Shown: positions 44,359 to 55,652, numbered from the stretch's first letter. The stretch is DNA of 64,000 bases from Variovorax paradoxus (GCF_009498455.1 NZ_CP045644.1:5769001-5833000), one strand, 5' to 3'. Made by a program: numbers and translations. The notes: a model not told the origin generated them from the letters alone.

Positions 44359-45190
44359 GGCGGGAATGGCCTCCGGAAATATCGATGTGGCTGCCGGTCG
44401 TGTACGACGCGAGCGGTGAAGCAAGGAAAAGGATCGCGCGCGCGGCTTCGGTCGGAAGCCCCAGGCGACCCAGCGGAATGTGTTTGGTGGTGGCGAGCTG
44501 GCGGCTCCAGGCGGCCCAGTCCTGCGACTTGTCTTCGCGCGCGTCGAAGCGGCGGCGCCACTGGCCCGACTCGACGAGGCCGATCAGGATGCCGTTGACG
44601 CGCACGCCCTGCGGCGCGAACTCGGTGGCCATGGAACGCACGAGGTTCAGCAAGCCTGCGCGCGCGGCCGACGTAGCGACCATGTGCGGCTCGGGCTGAC
44701 GCGCGAGCAGCGAGTTGGCGCAGACGATGGCGGCATCGCCCAGCACGGCGCGCTGCGCCGCGAGCTGCGGCAGGAAGGCGCGCGTCGGGTGGATGACCGA
44801 GAAGAACTTCAGGTGCAGCTCTTCCATCCAGGCCGCGTCGTCGGTGTCGGCGAACGTGGACACACGCCCCTGCCCTGCGTTGTTGACCAGCATCGAGGCC
44901 GGGCCGAGCGCGGCCTCGCTGGCAGCGGCGAAGGCGCGCACCGAGGCGGCGTCGCGCACGTCGCAGGTCTGTGCGAACAGCTTCGCATCCGGGTACGTGG
45001 CGCGCAGGCCGGCCACGGCGGCATCGAGCCGTTCGGCGTTGCGGCCACACAGCGCCACGGCGGCGCCGCAGCCGAGCAGCAGCTCGACCGTGGCCAGGCC
45101 GATGCCCGACGACCCGCCCGTGACCACGGCCACGCGGCCGGCCAGTGCGTCGGCGGCGAAGAAGGAGGAAGAAGGGGCGGAGGTCGTCAT
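44351..45190 (-). CDS. SDR-fold protein with altered catalytic residues
   Basis: A 279-residue short-chain dehydrogenase-fold protein. The cofactor motif TGGSSGIG (residues 24-31) and NNAG (103-106) are intact. At the catalytic spacing, Ser160 is present but the expected Tyr is Thr173 and the expected Lys is Arg177. It may use other chemistry or be non-catalytic. I chose ATG 45190; an in-frame TTG at 45196 is the alternative. It overlaps the ThDP gene by 8 bp. Confidence 0.85.
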   Translation of the reverse strand: MTTSAPSSSFFAADALAGRVAVVTGGSSGIGLATVELLLGCGAAVALCGRNAERLDAAVAGLRATYPDAKLFAQTCDVRDAASVRAFAAASEAALGPASMLVNNAGQGRVSTFADTDDAAWMEELHLKFFSVIHPTRAFLPQLAAQRAVLGDAAIVCANSLLARQPEPHMVATSAARAGLLNLVRSMATEFAPQGVRVNGILIGLVESGQWRRRFDAREDKSQDWAAWSRQLATTKHIPLGRLGLPTEAARAILFLASPLASYTTGSHIDISGGHSRHA

Positions 45191-45205
45191 GATCAAAAAA
45201 GCGTG

Positions 45206-46045
45206 TCAGGCGCTGCGCAGCGGAACCACCTTGGCGGTGCTGTTGCGTGCGGGCGAGTAATTGAGCAGGCCCGAGATCTCGTCGGCCGTGCCGCGCACGC
45301 GCAGCACCATCTCGTCCATGCGGTTCTCGTCGATGTGGCCCGAGGTGATGGTGGCGCCCAGCGCCGCCACGATGTGGCCGCTGTGGTCGCGCACCGGCGC
45401 GGCGATGGTCGAGATGTTCGATTCGAAGAAGCCCTCGCCCAGCACATAGCCGCGCTGGCGGTCGGCCTGCACCATGTCGAACAGTTCGTTCACGGTCTTG
45501 GGCGTGCTCGGCGAGAAGGTCTCGAGCTTGTCTTCGGGGTACAGCGCGCGCAGCTGCGGCAAGGTGAGGTCTTCCAGCAGGATGCGGCCCAGCACCGTGG
45601 CGTGGGCCGGCAGGCGCGTGCCCACCGTGACCGAGCTGGCGAACGGCGTGGCCGGCGCCACCTTGGCGACGTAGACGATCGAGCGGCCGTCGCGCACCAC
45701 GAGGTTGCAGGGCGTGCGCAGTTCGTCGCACAGGCGGTTGAGCAGCGGCGTGCCCAGTTGCGTGAGCTCCAGCGAGGCCAGGTATTCGAAGCCCAGGCGC
45801 AGCACGGCCAGGCCCAGGCGGTAGTCGCGTCCGCCCTCGGCGCGCTCGAGGAAACCCATGTTCTCCAGCGTGGTGAGCAGGCGAAAGACGGTCGAGCGCG
45901 GCAGGTCGAAGCGGCGCGCCAGCTCGGGCGCGGAGAGCGTGCGGCTCTCGCGGCTGAACTCGCACAGCACGCGCAGGCCGCGCTCCAGCGCGGGCACGTT
46001 GTAGCGGTCTGCGCCCTCTTCCATCACTTCGTTGTCGGTGGCCAT
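45206..46045 (-). CDS. IclR family transcriptional regulator
   Basis: A 279-residue IclR-type regulator. The winged HTH (about residues 15-75) has ALERGLRVLCEF and LARRFDLPRSTVFRLLTTLENMGFL. The effector domain has GLAVLRLGFEYLA, VARVA-like strands and GYVLGEGFFESNISTIAAPVRD. It is encoded inside the operon it probably controls. The perfect dyad at 49410-49429 is the best candidate binding site. IclR members of aromatic pathways may be activators or repressors. Confidence 0.92.
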   Translation of the reverse strand: MATDNEVMEEGADRYNVPALERGLRVLCEFSRESRTLSAPELARRFDLPRSTVFRLLTTLENMGFLERAEGGRDYRLGLAVLRLGFEYLASLELTQLGTPLLNRLCDELRTPCNLVVRDGRSIVYVAKVAPATPFASSVTVGTRLPAHATVLGRILLEDLTLPQLRALYPEDKLETFSPSTPKTVNELFDMVQADRQRGYVLGEGFFESNISTIAAPVRDHSGHIVAALGATITSGHIDENRMDEMVLRVRGTADEISGLLNYSPARNSTAKVVPLRSA

Positions 46046-46081
46046 CTGGGAATTCCTCTCGGTTCTCTTGTTCGTGTCGGG

Positions 46082-46951
46082 TCAGCCGGCGAGCGATTCG
46101 CGCAGCAAGGCGGCGACGGCCTGCGGTTGTTCCACATAGCCGGCGTGACCCGCATCGTCCACCAATTCGAGGGGCACGCCGCAGCGGCGCGCAACCTCTT
46201 CGCAGGCGGCCGGCGGCGTGACGACGTCGAGCGCACCGCAGGCCACGCGCACGGGCATCGGCGGCGGCAGGTCGGCCAGCAGGTCGGCGTTGCACAGCAG
46301 CTCGACGGCCTGGCGGTAGCCGTGGTCGTTCAGGCGCGCCATGTTCCAGCGCACCCACTGGCGGGCGTGCTCGCTGGCACCGTCGGAGACGAGCCGGCCC
46401 GCGCGCTTGGCGGCCATGCCGGCAATGCCGAGGTCGTCGAGCGTGGCCAGGCGTTCGGCGCGCACCTTGGCGCGGGCGTCGATGCGCTCGGGGGCGCCAT
46501 AGCCGATGGCGGGGCTCACAAGCACGAGGCGGCGGATGCGCGCACTGGCACTCGACTCGTTGCGCGCAGCCGATGCAGCGGTGATGGCGCCCAGTGAATG
46601 GCCGACGAGCACGCAGGAGCGGATCGAGAGCGCGTCGAGCATTTCTTCAAGACGCGCGGCGTAGTCGGCAGCGGTCGGCGTGGCCGAGGCCAGCGGCGTC
46701 GAGCGGCCATAGCCCGGTGCGTCCCACGCAATGAGGCAGGCCTGCGGCGCCAGCAGCGCCGCGGTGTCGAGCCACGAGGCCGCGCCCGAGCCGATGCCGT
46801 GCAGGCACACGATCACCGGGCCCTGTCCGCATTCGCGCACCGACACCACCGCGCCGTTGCCGACCGCGACGTCGCGGGCCGGAAAGCGTGCGTCGAGCCG
46901 CGCCAGCTCGAAAGCCGGCAGGGTCTGCGCGGGGATGTCGATGGTGCCCAT
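46082..46951 (-). CDS. Alpha/beta hydrolase (ring-cleavage hydrolase-like)
   Basis: A 289-residue alpha/beta hydrolase. The oxyanion region is CLHGIGSGAASW, nucleophile Ser119 lies in VGHSLGA, the acid in CGALDVVTPP (near residue 236) and the base in DDAGHAGYVEQP (near 265). MhpC/BphD-type enzymes of this size cleave C-C bonds of extradiol products, which fits the VOC enzyme in this operon. Esterase or lactonase activity is equally possible. ATG 46951 chosen at the start of homology. Confidence 0.85.
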   Translation of the reverse strand: MGTIDIPAQTLPAFELARLDARFPARDVAVGNGAVVSVRECGQGPVIVCLHGIGSGAASWLDTAALLAPQACLIAWDAPGYGRSTPLASATPTAADYAARLEEMLDALSIRSCVLVGHSLGAITAASAARNESSASARIRRLVLVSPAIGYGAPERIDARAKVRAERLATLDDLGIAGMAAKRAGRLVSDGASEHARQWVRWNMARLNDHGYRQAVELLCNADLLADLPPPMPVRVACGALDVVTPPAACEEVARRCGVPLELVDDAGHAGYVEQPQAVAALLRESLAG

Positions 46952-46974
46952 GGCCTGTTCGCTCGTTCGCTCGC

Positions 46975-47538
46975 TCAGCGCTTGATCTTGGCCAGCGGAT
47001 GGTCGGCCGGGTACGTCGGCTTGATCGGCTTCTGTGCGCCGAGCATCACGCACATCAGCGCGTCTTCGTCGCCGATGTTGATCTCTTCGCGGTACACGCC
47101 CGGCGGCACCGAGATCAGGTCGCGGTCGGTCATGATGGTTTCGAAGCGCTCGCCGTCTTTTTCGATGACGACCTTGAGCTTGCCGCGGATGAGGAAGAAC
47201 ACTTCTTCCACGTCGGTGTGCAGGTGCGGCGGGCCTTCGTGGCCGGCCGGGATCACCATGGTCGAGAAGGTGAAGTGCTCCGAAGGCACGGTGTTGGTGT
47301 CGGCCGCGACACCGGTGCCGCCGGTGCCCACGTAGCGCATCTGCGCGCGGCGGAACTTGGGATCGAAGTCGGCCTGGAACTTCAGCGCGTCCCAGTCGTA
47401 GGTGCGGGTTTCGTAGCGCGCGATGCGGGTGTTCATCCACTCGGCCAGGCTGGAACCTTCAGGCTGCACCAGCGTGCTGCCGACATCGCCAGCGGCGGTG
47501 TTGCTGTTGATCTTTTGCTGTTCGGACAAATCGCTCAT
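46975..47538 (-). CDS. Cupin-domain protein
   Basis: A 187-residue cupin. The conserved barrel (about residues 70-170) has metal-ligand pattern GHEGPPHLHTDVEEVFFLIRGKLKV (His-x-His-x4-Glu) and PPGVYREE. AAGGAG precedes ATG 47538. Cupins of this size in aromatic operons may be dioxygenases, decarboxylases or isomerases. No closer family could be named. Confidence 0.8.
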   Translation of the reverse strand: MSDLSEQQKINSNTAAGDVGSTLVQPEGSSLAEWMNTRIARYETRTYDWDALKFQADFDPKFRRAQMRYVGTGGTGVAADTNTVPSEHFTFSTMVIPAGHEGPPHLHTDVEEVFFLIRGKLKVVIEKDGERFETIMTDRDLISVPPGVYREEINIGDEDALMCVMLGAQKPIKPTYPADHPLAKIKR

Positions 47539-47567
47539 GGGTGTACTCCTTGGTCGGGAAAATTCGT

Positions 47568-48383
47568 TCAGTGCATCGCGAAGCCGCCGTTCACGGCGAG
47601 CAGCTGGCCGGTGACGAAGCGCGCCAGGCCGGACAGCAGGAACACGGTGGCGCCGCAGACGTCGGCCGCCTGCTGCTCGCGCGGGATGGCGCGGCCTTCG
47701 AGGTATTTCTGGTGGCGCGCCATCGGCACGTACTCGGTGGCTTCGACCAGTGTGAGGCCCGGTGCCACGGCGTTGACGGTGATGTTGTCGCCGCCCCATT
47801 CGCGCGCCAGCGAGCGCGTCATGGAAATGACCGCGCCCTTGCTCGACGCGTAGGCCAGCAGGTTGGGCGCGCCCCACAGCGCCGTGTCCGACGCGAGGTT
47901 GACGATGGCGCCACGGCCGCTGGCCGCCAGCGCGGGGCGGCAGGCGCGGCCCATGAGCCAGCTGCCGCGCACGTTGACGTTCATCACGCGGTCCCACATG
48001 TCGATCTCGAGCTGGTGCGCGTCGCGCCCGCCCGAGTTGGTGATGGCGGCGTTGTTGACGAGGCCGTCGAGGCCGCCGAGCAGGCGTACCGCCTCGGCGG
48101 CGCCCGCCTCGATGGAGGCCGGTTCCGACAGGTCGATCGCCAGCGCGTGCGCCGTGCGGCCGGCATCGCGCAGCGCCTTGGCTTCGGTTTCGGCCAGCTC
48201 GCCGAGGATGTCGGCCAGCACCACGCTCGCACCCGCCGCGGCCACGCACTGCGCGAACGCCAGGCCCAGGCCGCGCGCACCACCGGTCACGAGCACGCGG
48301 CGGCCGGCCAGCAGGTTGGCGGGCATCTCGGCCAGCAGCGACTGCAGGCTGGAGGGATCGGCGATGGCTTTGAGGTCGGTCAT
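47568..48383 (-). CDS. SDR family dehydrogenase with intact active site
   Basis: A 271-residue short-chain dehydrogenase. Cofactor motif TGGARGLG (residues 33-40), NNAA (110-113), and the full catalytic set Ser165, Tyr178 and Lys182 (YASSK). The Asp after the second strand (LADIL) suggests NAD(H). It probably oxidises a hydroxyl group in the pathway, for example a cis-diol from the Rieske step. Second gene of the operon, 19 bp after the Bug gene. Confidence 0.9.
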   Translation of the reverse strand: MTDLKAIADPSSLQSLLAEMPANLLAGRRVLVTGGARGLGLAFAQCVAAAGASVVLADILGELAETEAKALRDAGRTAHALAIDLSEPASIEAGAAEAVRLLGGLDGLVNNAAITNSGGRDAHQLEIDMWDRVMNVNVRGSWLMGRACRPALAASGRGAIVNLASDTALWGAPNLLAYASSKGAVISMTRSLAREWGGDNITVNAVAPGLTLVEATEYVPMARHQKYLEGRAIPREQQAADVCGATVFLLSGLARFVTGQLLAVNGGFAMH

Positions 48384-48402
48384 GGCGGGCTTCTGGTTAA
48401 GT

Positions 48403-49386
48403 TCAGTCGGCCTGGATGCCGAGTTCCTTGATGACCTTGCCGAAGCGCGCGAAGTCGGCGGCGTTGGTCTTGGCGAGCACGTCGGCGTCGCCGCCCACGG
48501 GCGTGGTGCCCAGCACGGCCATGCGCGACACGATGTCGGGCATCTTCAGGATCTCGTTGAAGTGGCCGTTGAGCGTCTTCACGACTTCGGGCGGCAGGTT
48601 GCGCGGGCCCCACAGGCCGTTCCAGGCGGTCAGCTCCACGTCCTTGTAGCCCAGCTCGGCGAAGGTCGGCACCTTGGGTGCGAGCGGCGAGCGTTCTTTC
48701 GAGGCCACGGCCAGCGGAACCATCTTGCCGTTGGGCATGTACGGCGCCACGGGGCCGAGCGTGATGAAGGTCACCGGCACGTGGCCGCCGAGCACGTCGT
48801 TGACGGCGGGCGCCACGCCCTTGTACGGCACGTGCGCCAGGCTGGTGCCCGAGGCGCGGGCGAACATCTCGCCCAGGATGTGCATCGGCGAACCGCTGCC
48901 CGGGCTGGCGTAGCTCAGCGACTTGCCGCCCTTGGCCGCGGCCACCGCGTCCTTCAGGCCGGTGTAGCCCTTGGCGCCGCTGGCGACGAGGAAGAGCGGC
49001 AGGCTGCCGGTCTGCACGATCGGCGTGAAGCCGTTGAGCACGTCGTAGCCCGAGGCGCTGCCGGTCTTGAGCACCAGCTGCGCGATCGAGAAGGTGCTGG
49101 GCGCGAGCAGCAGCGTGTAGCCGTCGGGCGCGGCCTTCGACACATAGGCGCTGCCGATGATGCCGCTGGCACCGGGGCGGTTGTCGACCACCACGGGCTG
49201 GCCGACGCGGGCCGAGAGCTTCTCGGCGTACAGGCGCGCCAGGGCGTCGGTGTCGCCACCCGCCGGATAGGCAACGACCAGCGTGATCGGCTTGCTGGGG
49301 TAGGTGTCTGCCCAGGCGAGTCCGGAAGCGCAAGCGGCGGCCAGGGAGACGGCAGCGGCGATGGCGAGGCGGCGAGTGTGTGTCAT
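48403..49386 (-). CDS. Bug/TctC-type binding protein (promoter-proximal gene of the cluster)
   Basis: A 327-residue binding protein. It has a signal peptide (about residues 1-26, ending LAWA), then VVAYPAGGDTDALAR, NRPGASGIIG and VPYKGVAPAVNDVLGG. It is the first gene of the 17-gene unit, so the promoter and operator lie just upstream at 49390-49500. Probably captures the aromatic or carboxylate substrate in the periplasm. Confidence 0.9.
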   Translation of the reverse strand: MTHTRRLAIAAAVSLAAACASGLAWADTYPSKPITLVVAYPAGGDTDALARLYAEKLSARVGQPVVVDNRPGASGIIGSAYVSKAAPDGYTLLLAPSTFSIAQLVLKTGSASGYDVLNGFTPIVQTGSLPLFLVASGAKGYTGLKDAVAAAKGGKSLSYASPGSGSPMHILGEMFARASGTSLAHVPYKGVAPAVNDVLGGHVPVTFITLGPVAPYMPNGKMVPLAVASKERSPLAPKVPTFAELGYKDVELTAWNGLWGPRNLPPEVVKTLNGHFNEILKMPDIVSRMAVLGTTPVGGDADVLAKTNAADFARFGKVIKELGIQAD

Positions 49387-49409
49387 CGGGGGTCCGTGGA
49401 ATCGGTTGT

Positions 49410-49429
49410 TTGTTTCACTAAAGAAACAA
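49410..49429. promoter_or_regulatory. Perfect dyad operator at the catabolic operon promoter
   Basis: TTGTTTC-N6-GAAACAA is a perfect 20-bp interrupted palindrome, 24 bp upstream of the first gene. On the minus strand a possible promoter is TTCCAT (-35) and TTTAGT (-10) with 17-bp spacing, the -10 falling inside the dyad. That would suit repression. The IclR protein encoded at 45206-46045 is the likely ligand. Confidence 0.6.
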
Positions 49430-49476
49430 CGATTTATTAATGGAACACCGCGAGAATACCGAGGAAGACAACTTCA

Positions 49477-49499
49477 TGACTAGGTAAAAACCCTAGTCA
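49477..49499. promoter_or_regulatory. Second perfect inverted repeat upstream of the operon
   Basis: TGACTAGG-N7-CCTAGTCA is perfect, 91 bp upstream of the first gene. The 7-nt spacer is AT-rich. It might be an activator site (for IclR or another regulator) or a hairpin. It lies between the operon promoter and the convergent-side dadA terminator. Confidence 0.5.
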
Positions 49500-49527
49500 G
49501 CGTGCAACCGGGCGTGTACGCCCCATG

Positions 49528-49556
49528 AAAAAGGGCGGCCGTTTCGGGCCGCCCTT
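49528..49556 (-). terminator. Intrinsic terminator of the alaS-dadA unit
   Basis: Stem GGCCGCCC/GGGCGGCC around GTTTCG-type loop (49533-49540 and 49547-49554), extended by AA/TT pairs. On the minus strand it is followed by a run of five T's. It lies 22 bp past the dadA stop and insulates the next operon. Confidence 0.85.
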
Positions 49557-49578
49557 CGAGGGTGGGAGCAGGGTTTGG

Positions 49579-50838
49579 CTACCCGCCGTAGCGCGCCACG
49601 GTCAGGCCTTCCATGTCGATTTCGGGCGTCCTGCCCCCGATCAGGTCGGCCATCACGCGGCCCGTGCCGGCCGCCATGGTCCAGCCGAGCGTGCCGTGGC
49701 CGGTGCTCAGCAGCAGGTTGGGCACGCGGGTGGCGCCGATCACCGGCGTGCCGTCGGGCGTCATGGGGCGCAGGCCGGTCCAGAAGGACGCGTCGCGCAC
49801 CGGGCCGCCGCGCGGGAACAGGTCGGTCACGACGTGTTCGAGCGTGTCGCGCCGCCGCGCATCGAGCGCGAGGTCGAAGCCCGAGAGCTGCGCCGTGCCG
49901 CCCACGCGGATGCGATCGCCCAGGCGCGTGACGGCGACCTTGAAGGTCTCGTCCATCACGGTCGATTCGGGCGCGCCGCTCGCGTCGGTGATGGGCACGG
50001 TGATCGAGAAGCCCTTGACCGGGTACACCGGCAGGCCGATGCCCAGCGGCCGCACCAGCGCGGGCGAGTAGCTGCCGAGCGCGACGACGTAGCAGTCGGC
50101 AGTGAAATGGCCTTGGTCGGTGCGTACCCCAGTCACGCCCTTCCCCGCTTCGTGTTCGAGGGCGTCGATGGTCACGCCGAACCGGAACTGCACGCCCTCG
50201 GCTTCGGCCAGCTTGGCGAGCGCCTGCGTGAACTTGAAGCAGTCGCCGGTCTCGTCGCCCGGCAGGCGCAGGCCGCCGACGAACTTGTCTTTCACGGCGC
50301 CGAGCGCGGGCTCATGCACAACGCAGCCGTCGCGATCGAGCACCTGGTAGGGCACGCCGGACGCCTTGAGCACCTCGACGTCTTTCGCGGTGCCGTCGAG
50401 CTGCGCCTGCGTGCGAAAGAGCTGCAGCGTGCCCTGCATGCGTTCGTCGTAGCGGATGCCGGTGTCGGCGCGCAGCGTCTTCAGGCAGTCGCGGCTGTAT
50501 TCGGCGAGCCGCACCATGCGGCCCTTGTTGAGTTCGTAGCGCGCCTGCGTGCAGTTGCGCAGCATCGACAAGCCCCAGCGCCACATCGCCGGATCGAGCA
50601 TCGGCTTGATGACCAGCGGGCTGTGCTGCATGAGCATCCACTTGATCGCCTTGACCGGCACGCCGGGCCCGGCCCACGGCGCCGAGTAGCCGGGCGACAC
50701 TTCGCCCGCATTGCCGAAGCTGGTTTCGAGCGCGGGCGCCGGCTGGCGCTCCAGCACCGTCACCGTGTGCCCGGCGCGCGCCAGGTAGTACGCCACCGAG
50801 GTGCCGATGACACCGCTGCCGAGAATCAGGACCTGCAT
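49579..50838 (-). CDS. dadA: D-amino acid dehydrogenase
   Basis: A 419-residue FAD enzyme of the DadA family. FAD motif is [18 protein letters not shown] (residues 3-20). [22 protein letters not shown] is the DadA hallmark, and [15 protein letters not shown] with [15 protein letters not shown] ends the protein. It deaminates D-amino acids (chiefly D-Ala) to 2-oxoacids at the membrane. It lies downstream of alaS and a ketopantoate-reductase-like gene on the same strand. Confidence 0.9.
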   Translation of the reverse strand: MQVLILGSGVIGTSVAYYLARAGHTVTVLERQPAPALETSFGNAGEVSPGYSAPWAGPGVPVKAIKWMLMQHSPLVIKPMLDPAMWRWGLSMLRNCTQARYELNKGRMVRLAEYSRDCLKTLRADTGIRYDERMQGTLQLFRTQAQLDGTAKDVEVLKASGVPYQVLDRDGCVVHEPALGAVKDKFVGGLRLPGDETGDCFKFTQALAKLAEAEGVQFRFGVTIDALEHEAGKGVTGVRTDQGHFTADCYVVALGSYSPALVRPLGIGLPVYPVKGFSITVPITDASGAPESTVMDETFKVAVTRLGDRIRVGGTAQLSGFDLALDARRRDTLEHVVTDLFPRGGPVRDASFWTGLRPMTPDGTPVIGATRVPNLLLSTGHGTLGWTMAAGTGRVMADLIGGRTPEIDMEGLTVARYGG

Positions 50839-50892
50839 GACAACCCCTCCCTCTTGAAAGCCGCCATGGGCCTGAGGGTACAGGGCCGGCGG

Positions 50893-51909
50893 TCAAAGAC
50901 CCAGTGCGTCCTGCAATTGGCGCGCCGTCCAGCGCTTCGGGCTTTGCGGCCAGGCCTCGAGCAGCGCGACCATGCGCGCGTTGCGCGGCGCGCTCAGGCC
51001 GTGCTCCTGCGCGAGTCGCACCACCTCGCCGCTGAGCGCGTCGATCTCGGTGCGACGGCCCAAGGCCAGGTCGTCGGCCATGCTGGAACGCGCCTTGGCG
51101 TCGATGCGCAGCATGCGCGCCGCGACGATGCGAAACAGCCAGTCGGGCAGCCGCAGCAGACCCGGCAGTCGCCGCGCAGGCACCGCCGCCACCTGCGCGG
51201 GCACGATGCCACCCGTGCGCAACACGTCCAGCGTTTCGTCGATGAGCGCCGCGAAGCAGCAGCGGTAGCCGCGCTGCATGAGCTCGTCGCGCAGCGGCAG
51301 GCCCGACAGCGCGTTGACCGGGTTGTTGAGGTTGAGCAGCAGCTTGCCCCACTGCACGGGCAGCAGGTCGGCATGCAGGTCGAGCGGCACGCCGGCGCGT
51401 TCGAACACGGGCAGCCAGTCGCGCAGCGCAGGATCGTCTTCCGCGGCCAGACGGCCGGGCGTGCCGCGGTGGAAGGCGCCGTCGTCGATCTCGGCCACGT
51501 TGTACGGCACCATGCCGGCGCGGATGTTCAGCGACGGGCCGGCCTGCCCCGCGGCAGCGCAGTTCGAGATGCCGTTCTGCAGCGAGACGACCGTGGTGCC
51601 GGCGGGCAAGGCAAAGGCCAGCTCGCGCGCCGCCTCGGCCGTGGCGCCGCTCTTCACGCACAGCAGCACCAGCGCGGGCCGTGCGCCCACCGGCACCTGC
51701 TCGCACAGGCGCAACGTGGGCGCCGCCAGTTTGTGCCGGGCGCCGTCGAGGTCGGTGAGCGTGAGGCCGTGGCGCGCGAGCTTGTCGAGCACGCGCGGAC
51801 GGCCGACGAAGGTGACGGGCACGCCCGCCGCCGCAAGGCTGCCGCCGATGAAACAGCCGATGGTGCCCGCCCCCATCACGAGCACTTCACCGGGGATCGC
51901 GTCGGACAT
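50893..51909 (-). CDS. Ketopantoate reductase family protein
   Basis: A 338-residue protein of the PanE/ApbA family. NADP motif is VLVMGAGTIGCFIGGSLA (about residues 9-26). The catalytic Lys lies in WGKLLLNLNNPVNAL, followed by SSMADDLALGRRTEIDALSGEV, where the family has S-M-x-x-D and E-x-D. It may be the panE enzyme of pantothenate synthesis or a paralogue reducing another 2-oxoacid. The alaS-dadA context gives no clear answer. Confidence 0.82.
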   Translation of the reverse strand: MSDAIPGEVLVMGAGTIGCFIGGSLAAAGVPVTFVGRPRVLDKLARHGLTLTDLDGARHKLAAPTLRLCEQVPVGARPALVLLCVKSGATAEAARELAFALPAGTTVVSLQNGISNCAAAGQAGPSLNIRAGMVPYNVAEIDDGAFHRGTPGRLAAEDDPALRDWLPVFERAGVPLDLHADLLPVQWGKLLLNLNNPVNALSGLPLRDELMQRGYRCCFAALIDETLDVLRTGGIVPAQVAAVPARRLPGLLRLPDWLFRIVAARMLRIDAKARSSMADDLALGRRTEIDALSGEVVRLAQEHGLSAPRNARMVALLEAWPQSPKRWTARQLQDALGL

Positions 51910-51941
51910 GAAGTGCTGTGTGGGTAGTGAGCGAAAGGGTC

Positions 51942-54566
<2,625 letters not shown>

Positions 54567-54667
54567 CTTTGGATTTCGTCTGCCGTCAGGGCGGCCTGGC
54601 GATGGCGACCCTGCGTCGAAACCACTGCGTTGAACCGGCCTAACTGCTTGATTTGCTTGAACAATCG

Positions 54668-54673
54668 ATTATA
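54668..54673 (-). promoter_or_regulatory. -10 element of the alaS promoter
   Basis: On the minus strand the sequence reads CCTATAATCG, with a consensus TATAAT, 102 bp upstream of the alaS ATG. No good -35 is visible at 17 bp, so a start driven by the -10, or an activator, is possible. The 5' leader would be about 95 nt. Confidence 0.45.
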
Positions 54674-54827
54674 GGTTTGCGCATGGTGCCCGGGCCCGCC
54701 CCGGGCCTTGCGCGCACGCGATCCGGAAGCCGGGGCTAATATGGACGGCTGAAGCGGCGCGCGCCCTCCCCGGCTGCAGCCTGTTTCTTCCCTGTTTTCA
54801 TCGGCAACCATGAATCAAGGAGCACGC

Positions 54828-55652
54828 ATGGCGGGTCAGGCCTCAGCACCTCACTGGAAGATCGAAGACCTCGATTTCTCCCGAATCGCACGCGAACAGG
54901 TGCGCACGGACGAAAACCTCTTCTACCTGGTGGCGTCGGCCTCCTTCATCGAGAGCGGCTCCGACCTGTACACCCAGAACCTGGTCGATTTCTTTCGCGG
55001 CGATGACGAGGTCACCGGGTGGCTGTCGAACCACTGGGAGCAGGAAGAGCTGCAGCACGGCCGGGCCCTGCGCGCCTATGTGCGGCACGTGTGGCCCGAG
55101 TTCGACTGGGACACGGCCTACCGCGGCTTCCTGGCCGAGTACGCGACCTACTGCAAGGTCGAGCTGCTCGCTCCGACCCGCGCCCTTGAACTGACCGCCC
55201 GCTGCGTGGTCGAGACCGGCACCGCCACCTATTACCGGGCCATGGCCCGCAGCACCACCGAGCCGGTGCTGCGCGACCTGGCCACGCGCATCGCGACCGA
55301 CGAGGTCAACCACTACAAGCACTTCTACCGGTTCTTCCGCCGCTACCGCGCACAGGAGCGGCTGAACCGCTTGCGCGTGATGGGCACCATCGGCCGGCGC
55401 ACCCTGGAACTGAAAAGCGAGGACGCCGACTGCGCCATCCGCCACGCGGTGAAGGCCCGCGCCCCGCACCGGGCGGGCGACGTGGCCTATGTGCAGCAGC
55501 TCAGCGCCCGCATGAACCGCACCATCCGCACCCACCTGAGCCCCGGCACCGCGCTCAAGATGCTGATGCGCCCGCTGGAGCTGCCGGCCCGCGTGCAGAC
55601 GGTGATCCAGTACCCGATCCGGCAGTTCATGGAGCACGTTTTTCTGCGCTGA
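54828..55652 (+). CDS. Ferritin-like di-iron protein
   Basis: A 274-residue helical protein of the ferritin-like superfamily. EQEELQHG (residues 71-78) and later TDEVNHYKHF (Glu159, His162) supply an E-x2-H pair in each half of a four-helix bundle, joined by ELTARCVVETGTATYYRAMA. This resembles acyl-desaturase or AurF-like oxygenases more than storage ferritin. I chose ATG 54828, with AAGGAG 6 bp in front; ATG 54810 lacks one. Divergent from alaS. Substrate unknown. Confidence 0.75.
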   Translation: MAGQASAPHWKIEDLDFSRIAREQVRTDENLFYLVASASFIESGSDLYTQNLVDFFRGDDEVTGWLSNHWEQEELQHGRALRAYVRHVWPEFDWDTAYRGFLAEYATYCKVELLAPTRALELTARCVVETGTATYYRAMARSTTEPVLRDLATRIATDEVNHYKHFYRFFRRYRAQERLNRLRVMGTIGRRTLELKSEDADCAIRHAVKARAPHRAGDVAYVQQLSARMNRTIRTHLSPGTALKMLMRPLELPARVQTVIQYPIRQFMEHVFLR

